A stretch of 64,000 nt of DNA from Leptidea sinapis (lineage: Eukaryota; Arthropoda; Insecta; Lepidoptera; Pieridae): contig NC_066280.1 of the NCBI RefSeq assembly GCF_905404315.1, forward strand, positions 10,363,001 to 10,427,000, given 5' to 3'. Numbering within the stretch: position 1 is the first letter of the stretch; each line of letters opens with the position of its first letter. Below the pieces are notes generated by a model, which was not told the origin of the DNA, ran no database searches, and was given only the letters and a program-made list of their open reading frames with translations. The position numbers and the translations under genes are program-made. Of the stretch, positions 56,463-64,000 are shown in pieces.

Positions 56463-56830
56463 CAACTAGCTGACCCGACGGACGTTGTTCTGTAGATAAT
56501 AAAAAAATACTGTTTTATAGGAATTTGCCAATAATATATCAAAACATCAAGATTTAATTGGTATTCTTCCTGTTCTTATAATGAAATTGTTTGACAGCGG
56601 AACTGTCAAACCGTGCGTCACTAAATTCTCTCATAGAAAATATGTCCATACAAAACAAATATTGAAAATAAAAATAATTATGGGTCCCAAATCGAAATGA
56701 AAACTTTCCTATCTCCCAAGTTGGACCAAACTGCACTCCATGAATTAACGGATTTTAATGGGAATTACCCCATTAAAATCCGTTAATTACTTTAGGATTC
56801 CATCGCGGACAAACAACGTGTCTCGTAATT
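56463..56830 (+). mobile_element. Helitron-like piece with a hairpin
   Basis: It starts TAGCTGACCCGACGGACGTT and follows 15147-15492 in order. At 56753-56796 it has a 19-bp perfect hairpin that the other copies lack. Truncated at the 3' end. Confidence 0.65.
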
Positions 56831-57050
56831 TATATATATTAAGATATATTATCCTTAGTTATATTTTTTACTGTTAAAAGAAGTTAATAAAATAAAAGTT
56901 AATTCAGGCTGTGTTAAAAAAGTATGGATGAAGGTACAAACATAACATTTAGCTTACCATTTTTTTTTTCAACATTGAACTAAGCGCAGTCTGCTGGTGC
57001 ATTTAAAAACTAATTCATGTCCCAACTAAGAATCAGCACAATTCGGCATT

Positions 57051-57300
57051 CTTTTTATGAAAATAAAGGACGAGACGTTCAGCTGATGGTAATTGATACG
57101 CCGTGCCCATAACAATGCAGTGCCGCTCAGGATTCTTGAAAAATCCAAAAATTTTCGCTCGTCACCTTGAGACATAAGATATTAAGTCTCATTTGCCCAG
57201 TAATTTCACTAGCTACAGCGCCCTGCTTTACGGCAGAAATAGGCGCCGTTTTGGTACCCAAACTCTAGCCTGCATCCTGTGCAAAGAAGCCTCCCACTGG
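57051..57300 (-). repeat. SINE-A, nearly complete
   Basis: TTTTTATGAAAATAAAGGAC to GCCTCCCACTGG; the GACCGAAACACAGTAATG block is deleted. It ends 111 bp before the Ig5 exon at 57412. Confidence 0.88.
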
Positions 57301-57411
57301 TGCAATAAAGCTGTGCCTTCCATGGAACGCCAAGCGACCCAGCTTCTTACAAAACATTACATTATTGTCTCAAAGAATGTATAAATATACTTTTTTATGA
57401 TGTTTTAATAG

Positions 57412-57563
57412 ATACAGCGTCGAACAATTTGCAGCCAAGAACAACGAAGTGGTGAGTTATCTGAACATCAGCTCAGTGAGGGCAGACGACGGAGGACTAT
57501 ACACGTGTAAGGCTGCCAACTCACTGGGCGAAGTGACACATACTTCCAGATTAAATATTTATG
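57412..57563 (+). CDS. Dscam-like: Dscam-like exon, second half of Ig5
   Basis: This exon encodes the C-terminal half of Ig5. It enters in phase 2 and leaves in phase 1, with donor GTAATT at 57564. The peptide YSVEQFAAK, VVSYLNISSVRADDGG, LYTCKAANSLGEV and SRLNIYG carries the second Ig cysteine. Two AG acceptors lie 6 nt apart (57410-57411 and 57416-57417). The first gives HRYSVEQF, the better match to the family, so it is used here; the second would drop two residues without changing the frame. The preceding intron holds a MITE, a Helitron-like piece and a SINE that ends near 57300. Confidence 0.92.
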
Positions 57564-57589
57564 GTAATTAAATAAATTATCATATCATA

Positions 57590-58085
57590 ATAATAAAAAT
57601 ATATTTATTTGCAAAAAACATAGTATACAATAGCGTTTTATAATTAATATAATGATGAGCTTATATGTTTTGCTAGCACTATTCCTAGCACGCAAATATT
57701 TAACTACAATGAATATCAGAATTTCATTTCCATAAATTCCTTAACACTATAAAAATTATAAGCATTTAGCCAACTATAAAGCTTATTCTTAAATAATCTA
57801 ATTTAAAATTTTTAATGCTACTCGGTAACTTATTATAAACACGAACACAATTACATACACAACTTTTATTATATTTAGTAATTTTTGGAATATCGTGTAA
57901 ACGAGTCTATGTGGATCACGTCGGTTCCGCGGATTTAGATCATTAGCTGATTTAAAGAATTCTTTATTTTTTTTACAAACATACATATCTCGAATATATA
58001 AAGCGACAGCAATATATTGTATACTTGCTCTTTCCAATTGAAATTCTCATCTATTATTACTCCTAGAAACTTTGTATGTGCTACT
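57590..58085 (-). mobile_element. LINE fragment, RT C-terminal part (CR1-like)
   Basis: The - strand reads EVAHTKFLGVIIDENFNWK (about 58030-58085) and then, after a frame change, ERASIQYIAVALYIRDMYV and NPRNRRDPHRLVY. KFLGVIIDENFNW is a typical RT thumb-region motif of CR1-like LINEs. A run of AATAATAATAAAAATATATT marks the 3' end near 57580. Confidence 0.65.
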
Positions 58086-58089
58086 TCTT

Positions 58090-58560
58090 TAAATAGACGT
58101 TGAAGATTAAATTTGAGGCGTGTAGTGTGAAGGGTAAATTAGCAGCAGGGATCAGATCAAACAGTTCTTAGGAATACTGCCAAACATCTTTACGCAGCGC
58201 CAAGTAGAGTCTATCGGGGATCTAGTACATAGAGTACTAGATCCCCAATTATTCGATAAAATATCAGGTCAAATACTAGGATGAAGCTGGCCAGAGATGA
58301 TAATAATACTCCAAACATGGTCAGACCTGAGCGTTGTAGATCTTTATAATGTTGGCCATTATAACATATTGCCGTGCCCCTGATATGGTCCTCAGTTTCT
58401 TCAAGTCAATTAAAAATCGAACAAGATAAAGTGAGAAGTTATAAAAAATCGGTGATACAACAAATGTGAATTTATTGCGTAGTCTGGGGATTAAAATGAC
58501 CATGGTATATTCCTAATCCGAAATCTTCTGAAAAGAGAACTCGATAGAAGAAACATGTTT
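58090..58560 (-). mobile_element. LINE-J fragment, degenerate
   Basis: The - strand reads LRTISGARQYVIMANIIKIY and NAQVRP, then degenerate text matching 54590-54900. It includes a 31-bp perfect hairpin at 58216-58246 where the normal copies have GACACAGTGCTCTGTGAACG. Confidence 0.7.
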
Positions 58561-58839
58561 CTTTAGGCACGAGAGACGTGCATGCCTCTGTCGAAGGCAT
58601 CTCCAATATTGTCATGTGGAGGCTTTTGCTTTTGCTATTAAATATTAAGTTATATTGTCTTTAAATACTTTATATAATAATATGCTTAAAGTGTTCCCAT
58701 AATTTCTTTAATTATTTACTATGTGTCTGAATTGATGTATCCACTTCCATTATAAATCCTCACTAACTTATACATACTTACATAATAATATTATGAAACT
58801 GAAAATTTTGATGTGAACCAGAGTGGCGATGAGCTTTTC

Positions 58840-59134
58840 TTTTTTATGAAAATAAGGGTCGAGACGGGCAGGACGTCCAGCTGATGGTGATTGATACACC
58901 CTGCCCATTACAATGCAGTGCCACTCAGGATTCTTGAAAAACCCCAAAAATTCTGAGCGGCACTACCTTGAGACATAAGATGTTAAGTCCCATTGGCCAG
59001 TAATTTCACTAGCTACGGCGCCGTTCAGACCGAAACACAGTAATGCTTACACATTACTGCTTCACGGTAGAAATAGGCGCCGTTGTGGTACCCATAATCT
59101 AGCCGGCATCCTGTGCAAAGGAACCTCCCACTGG
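58840..59134 (-). repeat. SINE-A, full length
   Basis: TTTTTTATGAAAATAAGGGT to GAACCTCCCACTGG, with a short deletion of the CAATTGCGCTCGT block. It is the clearest - strand copy. Confidence 0.9.
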
Positions 59135-59340
59135 TTTTAGCTACTTCTTTTGATGTAATCCCACTTTTTCTAAAGTGGTGGTAAAAGTTAAATTGACAGT
59201 GACATTAAGAATAATATTTTTAACCTACATGACTTTGATTTGATCTTATTTGAAAATATAACTCGTATCTACCATGATGTACAGTATGGAAAAAGTGTAT
59301 CTTTTGACATGACTATAATATTACGTATGTTTTCGTGCAG

Positions 59341-59431
59341 GGCCACCGTACGTGCGATCAATAGGACCGATAAGAGCCGTCGCTGGTCGAGAGCTGAGTC
59401 TTTACTGTCCCTACTCCGGCTATCCAATAAG
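59341..59431 (+). CDS. Dscam-like: Dscam-like exon, first half of Ig6
   Basis: This short exon of 91 nt follows TTTTCGTGCAG and ends before GTCGGT at 59432. It enters in phase 1 and leaves in phase 2. With one base from the previous exon it reads GPPYVRSIGPIRAVAGREL followed by SLYCPYSGYPI. The Ig5-Ig6 junction PPYVR-IGPI and the first Ig cysteine are typical of Dscam. The donor is weaker than usual (G after GTC in place of AAGT). A longer open frame that starts upstream at 59240 is intron read-through. Confidence 0.9.
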
Positions 59432-60635
59432 GTCGGTCACTACAAGCATATTACTTAGTTCTACTAAAGTTTATAATATCATGAATGAAAAACTCAAAAG
59501 TTAATCATATCAATCAATCAAATTTTGTATTTGCGTATAATCATGGTATGTTAGGATGGTACAATCTTATAGTTTCACAAATTTACCTATGCATGCAAAT
59601 TAACTTAATACAATAAATGGTATAAGTAATTAAACACGTAAGAAAATTAAATAATTAGGCTGATGTTTGCCTGCATGTCAGTAGCAATAAAATATTAATT
59701 AAAATAATAATAAAATAATTACAGACTAACATAATACTAAAATATATATTTAATATCAAAACGAGGGTACTTTTAGATCAAGGGATCGATGACACTTTTT
59801 AAAATTATTCGCATTACTCTTAATATTATGAGAAAAAGATTTTTCGAAGAAACAATTACAAGGTGTTCTGTGCCAGTAGTTAACTAATCTAATCTAACTT
59901 ATCATCGATATAAACTGCCCATCACTATTTGTTTAGCCAGTGTGATGAGGACAATGAAACATGCACAAGCTAATTACCGCATTGAACAAATTGTTACAAG
60001 TATTTTATTTTCAAACTACCTTCAATTATTTATTAGGATTATTTTATTACCTTTGCCATCAGTAATAAATTAATGATGTACATATATAATGACTAAACAA
60101 GTGTTACCTACCTGTCCATTAAGAAGACAGAAAGAAGGTACACATTAAAATATCAACCAAATATTATTATTATAAGCTTCATAAGTCTCCGATGTTAAAA
60201 CATAATCATAAGGCAATATCGCCGTTGGAATGTATTAAATTTAAGATTGTTATTTCTTTGACTGTGTCGATTAATATACTTTCCATTTATTTATTTTTTT
60301 ACATAAATAAAGAACTTTTAAAATGAATGAAATGAGTAGTTAACTAGCGATTGAGTGAAATGCACTCTGCATTGAATGAAACAAAGTACGACCTGTATCA
60401 AATAAGGATGTCGTCTCCAGAAGTATTTTGGGATATGATTATCAGTCAAAGTATGTTTGTCAGGGGCAAGAAACCATGATAGGATCAATTCCTTTATGAA
60501 TGTGATATAGAACGACAACAGTTCTAAGAACTAACTCTAGAAAATTCGGTGACGTCGTATTTCTGTGTTTTTGCGATGAAAGTATTAATAATCCTTGATG
60601 TATGTATTGAAGGTAACAATACAACATTCACAACA
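59432..60635. other. AT-rich intron sequence
   Basis: No shared repeats or motif-bearing frames were recognised. Confidence 0.4.
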
Positions 60636-60639
60636 AAAC

Positions 60640-60835
60640 ACAAAAACCATCATATATATATTATGTCGCGCCAGTCACTTTGTATTACCACATTTAACCA
60701 ACTATGGTAAAAATAATCTAACATTTGCAGGAGCACACCTATACAATAAGAAAACTTCCGAAAACTATTAGGGAAGCGACCTCGCTCAACATCATTAAAA
60801 AAAGGCTGCCATATGATATTCAAATCCATGAATAA
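60640..60835 (+). mobile_element. LINE scrap, RT C-terminus
   Basis: With one frame change the + strand reads YGKNNLTFAGAHLYNK, LPKTIREATSLNIIKKRL and YDIQIHE before a stop, resembling the extreme RT C-terminus of CR1-like LINEs. Confidence 0.5.
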
Positions 60836-61108
60836 AAAAATCTTATTATTCCAATAACAATAAACCATATCTTGTTACTTGGACCACCGCCTAAAAAAGG
60901 AAAGCAGCAATGAGCAAATTCGCCTCTCAATCACTGATTTTAAGAAGTGACGAATGTCTTAATGAGATAAAGTTCTTTAAACTGAAACCGAAAGGTAATA
61001 TTTGAAACACATTAAGGAAAAAATAACTCTTTATTATGAATGATTTTTAGTGTTATTGACAATTTTGTATGATCGAAGTGTGAGCGGCGAATATCCGGTG
61101 TGTTCCAG

Positions 61109-61275
61109 TTCTGTGAAGTGGGAGAGGGATGGCAGCCAGGTGGAGTGGGGGGGAGGTATATCGGGGGCACTGCGCGTCGCCCGGGTGGAGGCGGCGCACG
61201 GGGGCGCCTACACATGCACGGTGCACGGCCCGCACGGGGAGATGGCCCGCCGCGAGCTGCAGCTCGTAGTTAGCA
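61109..61275 (+). CDS. Dscam-like: Dscam-like exon, second half of Ig6
   Basis: This exon encodes the C-terminal half of Ig6. The acceptor GTGTTCCAG ends at 61108. The donor is the GT at 61276 (GTCAGT), chosen because it leaves in phase 1 and creates the Asn that precedes PPEIEPF in the next exon. It enters in phase 2. The peptide includes SVKWERDGSQVEW, GGAYTCTVHGPHGEMARREL and QLVVS. It is shorter than this half-domain in Dscam1, the shortfall being in the stretch between the tryptophan and the second cysteine. GC content is very high, with runs of G that open other frames. Confidence 0.88.
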
Positions 61276-61799
61276 GTCAGTTCTAGTTCATTAAAACACA
61301 ATATATTTCACTGGGACACCATGGCGACGCTGCCATAATGTCCGTAAGTTACCAAACTAGTATACAGATACCAGAGTCACGACATCACGCTGAGACAGTA
61401 TCAAAATTGACCTCGAGTAGATAGCACTACTGTTGTATATAAGTAGGAAAAGGAAGTTCAAGAGAAAAAGAAACAGTCTTTATTTAGCCTTACCGTTTCA
61501 TTTTTAAACCTTAAAATTCAAAACTTTGATAATAAACCTTTCTGTATCGAAACTATCTATCGTATCCAACTAACAAACCCAAATAATAGTATATTATGCA
61601 ACTCAAGCGAAGTTGAACATTGAAGTCGGTCATTCGTTAACGTCGTGGGTTAATCGACAACGTCGCACGAGGAGCACATACCATTTTGTATTACAAATGC
61701 GACGATTTATGTAATATTTCCGACTCCATATTCGTTTTTAAACTTTTGTAAACTTAAATTATAATTTGATTTATTAAATTAAACTGTCAGACCCGTCAA
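61276..61799. other. Intron sequence, no recognised element
   Basis: No shared repeats were seen between the Ig6 donor and the repeat D copy. Confidence 0.4.
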
Positions 61800-62010
61800 C
61801 CTCAATTCAGTTTTGATATTTCGATTGTGTTACTTTTGTTATTATTTTAGCAATTTTATCTCAAACAACAGTTTCATTTACGAAAAAACTCACGCATAAT
61901 TTTAAAATGGGCAAACGGCTCTTTTTATAACCGCAACAGCGAGCGACAAAATACTACTTTTCTCGCATAAATAATACAAAAAATAAAACACAACATCGCA
62001 TACGTATTGC
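61800..62010 (-). repeat. Repeat D copy
   Basis: TTTACGAAAAAACTCACGCA and CCGCAACAGCGAGCGACAAA are the inverse of the blocks at 18430-18490. Confidence 0.65.
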
Positions 62011-62170
62011 ATACAATTAGGTAAGAGCGTTACTGGCGACCGAGTGAGTGAGACACCATACAACTCTATAGTAATTAGTGGTGGCGCGACCAGTAACATT
62101 CAGTACATGCGTCCGGCGGTCTTGTCGGTCCAAACAGTCACCAGGTGAGTAACTCTATAGTGCTCTAAAG

Positions 62171-62403
62171 GACGACCCATATAGCCCAGTGGTTAGTGCC
62201 CCTGCCTACTGAGCTAGAGGTCCCGGCTTCGAATCCCGAAGAATGCATGAATATGGATGTTTGTTTCCGAGTCATGGATGTTTATACGTATTTATGTAAG
62301 TGTATTGTATTGAATATTTCGATGTCTTGTACTCATTGTACAAGCTATGCCTAGTTTGGGGCAAGATAATTTGTGTAAAAGTGTGTCAATATTATTATTA
62401 GAT
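62171..62403 (+). repeat. SINE-B, full copy
   Basis: Head TATAGCCCAGTGGTTAGTGC with CGGCTTCGAATCCCGAAG, body GGATGTTTGTTTCCGAGTCA and GGGGCAAGATAATTTGTGTA, tail of ATT repeats. A few bases between head and body are lost. Confidence 0.88.
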
Positions 62404-62546
62404 ATATTATATTTTTGTTGGTAACAGCGAGTGGTTGCGCCACCATGGAGTCCTGGTGAAATATTGCCTGTAGTCTCTTATACAAAATAAATAACTGAAA
62501 TGTCTTTTGTATACCGATATATAATATCAATACCATTTGGTTTCAG

Positions 62547-62692
62547 ATCCTCCGGAAATAGAACCTTTCTCCTTCTCAGCTAATCTTCAGGAGGGGAAAC
62601 GGGCACAAGTGAGCTGCAGCGTTATATCTGGAGACATGCCAGTACATTTCTTGTGGTTAAAAGACAATGGACCGATACCATCTTCACTCCAG
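62547..62692 (+). CDS. Dscam-like: Dscam-like exon, first half of Ig7
   Basis: This exon encodes the N-terminal half of Ig7. The acceptor TGGTTTCAG ends at 62546 and the donor GTGATT starts at 62693. It enters in phase 1 and leaves in phase 0. The peptide PPEIEPFSFSANLQEGKRAQ, then VSCSVISGDMPVHFLWLKD and GPIPSSLQ, is strongly Dscam-like. In Dscam1 one alternative exon carries all of Ig7 (exon 9 cluster); here the domain is split over two exons separated by only 182 nt. Confidence 0.93.
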
Positions 62693-62874
62693 GTGATTAT
62701 TTATATCATTTGAATATTTTTATTTTAATCCCGAAAAAATGTTTGGTCTTCCAAGTGTTAATGACTTTGAATTTATCTTTTAAGATGTAATTCATCGAAA
62801 TCTTTATAATACCTACTCTTATCCCAAGATACATTTAAAATTTGAAGAGCTCAGAAAAATCCTTGCTCATATAG

Positions 62875-63010
62875 GTGGAAGAACGTGCGGCAGATTTTTT
62901 CAGCAATCTTGTGTTCAAAGAAGTGTCGGCAAGGCATAGTGGCTCATACACGTGCGTTGCATCCAACAGTGCGGCCAAAGTTAACTATACCGCTGAGCTG
63001 GTGGTCAAAG
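62875..63010 (+). CDS. Dscam-like: Dscam-like exon, second half of Ig7
   Basis: This exon encodes the C-terminal half of Ig7. The acceptor CATATAG ends at 62874 and the donor GTAACC starts at 63011. It enters in phase 0 and leaves in phase 1. The peptide NLVFKEVSARHSGSYTCVAS then NSAAKVNYTAELVVK is one of the most conserved stretches of Dscam proteins and contains the second Ig cysteine. The open frame continues to 63159 into the intron, but the donor and the family pattern end the exon here. The next exon, expected to start Ig8, is not found before 64000. Confidence 0.92.
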
Positions 63011-64000
63011 GTAACCACGAAACCACCCACCAATTAGCGTCGCACCAACTGCACCAAATAGCACCTTGTCATATCCGCACCTTCACGCTTAAGCACCAAA
63101 TAAACATTGATTTAAAAAAAAAACTATTTGTGGATTTGATAACAGTTTTATATTTTTAAAAATTTAAATCAGGCATTCAATCAAACTACGTTGTTTTTTT
63201 GAAGTGAAAACTTCAAGGCGTTGAGCACTTTTCTTAGGATGGGTATAAAATGTTAAACTCGTGTCGGGACACGTGACCTGATCGAAAATTCGTAAGGCAG
63301 TGGTTGAAAGTATGTAATATTTCTGAAGTGCATTTTTTTATGTAATATATATTGTTATTTTTGTGTACGATAGCGCAATAATTTAATATTGTATTTATCC
63401 ACAGAAATGCAAATAATTTTATTAAATAAATAAAAAAAACGTGCGAAATTATGCCCAAACCATTCCAAAATATTCAAAAATGCACAACGTTAATGTTAAA
63501 GTTTTCACTTCTGCCGGCACTCCGTATTTTTGATTTAAATATTGCAAGTAACATTATATTTTGCTATATTCTTAAATAGACTCTTCTATTCACGAAGGAA
63601 AGGAACTTGTTTAATCCTCTTTTTATGTAAAAGAGAAACTATGCAATGATTTAAGCTGCTACCAAATTCATAAAAAAATAAGAAGGTGAAAGATTTGTCT
63701 TTGAAAAGTTGCTCTCAATGTTTGTCTTAATTTTTACTTTTCGCTAAATACTTTAATGTTTCTTTTCGTTTTTGTTTTGCTCTACGTTGGATTACAGATG
63801 GCTTAAGGAAAGGGTAATTGTCTTATGTAATTAAAATAATAAAATATATTTTTATGAAAGTCTCATTATACTAAAACGGCGTAAAGGGACCTGGAACCTA
63901 GTTATTTACAAAAACATGGTTTGGAAATATCGACTATCGGATTCGTGTGAAACAAGTCTTCAAAAATCATTTGATCTAATTTTATAGTTGAAACTTTGTT
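63011..64000. other. Start of the intron after Ig7
   Basis: AT-rich, with no shared repeat and no exon-like frame that fits the required phase 1 entry and an Ig8 start. The gene continues beyond the window. Confidence 0.5.

Noticed and set aside
57412..57417. Starting the second Ig5 exon at 57418
   Set aside because: It is in frame but removes the R-Y pair that matches the family pattern, so the upstream acceptor was chosen and the alternative is reported as a finding.
63780..63830. Possible micro-exon after GGATTACAG at about 63799
   Set aside because: The frame is open for about 16 nt before a GTAA, but it encodes nothing like the start of Ig8, and such a short exon cannot be supported without transcript data.

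Overview
The window looks like AT-rich, repeat-laden insect nuclear DNA, most likely from a moth or butterfly. Exons are short and GC-rich, introns are long, and the introns are filled with LINEs, tRNA-derived SINEs, Helitrons and MITEs of types common in Lepidoptera. There is one host gene. Eleven exons on the + strand (3396-63010) have GT/AG borders, and their splice phases agree at all ten junctions. Together they give 1770 nt of open coding sequence for six consecutive immunoglobulin domains, Ig2 to Ig7, of a Dscam-family neuronal adhesion receptor. The Ig1 exons lie upstream of the window; Ig8 onward, the fibronectin repeats and the membrane segment lie downstream. Each Ig half-domain appears only once, so this is probably a Dscam2/3/4-type paralogue and not the hypervariable Dscam1.

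Layout. 1-7632: Ig2 and the first half of Ig3, between degraded LINE and SINE copies. 7633-38739: a 31-kb intron. It holds a 5.6-kb inverted repeat of Helitron-containing DNA (8555-14135) with a P-type MITE at its centre, a second P-type MITE with a perfect 8-bp target duplication, two abutting Helitron-like pieces, two tandem tRNA-like repeat units, a LINE nested in a SINE, and an 84-bp tandem array (about 34.4-35.6 kb). 38740-38986: second half of Ig3. 38987-50335: an 11-kb intron with an internally deleted LINE (ORF1, endonuclease, reverse transcriptase) on the - strand. 50336-50582: Ig4. 50583-55406: an intron with a near full-length but broken LINE inserted into one SINE copy. 55407-63010: Ig5 to Ig7 in six exons, with shorter repeat-bearing introns. 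63011-64000: start of the next intron.

The most notable structures are the Helitron palindrome, which would fold into a long double-stranded stem in the Dscam-like pre-mRNA; its inner boundary, which falls on a P-type MITE end; three perfect hairpins inside old transposon copies that look like template-switch insertions; and an 84-bp array with a 336-bp higher-order period. The transposon open reading frames are decayed. No RNA gene, promoter, terminator or CRISPR array could be supported. Calls rest on reading the sequence and on remembered family features; no search was run, and repeat borders are good to about 10 bp unless a target duplication fixes them.
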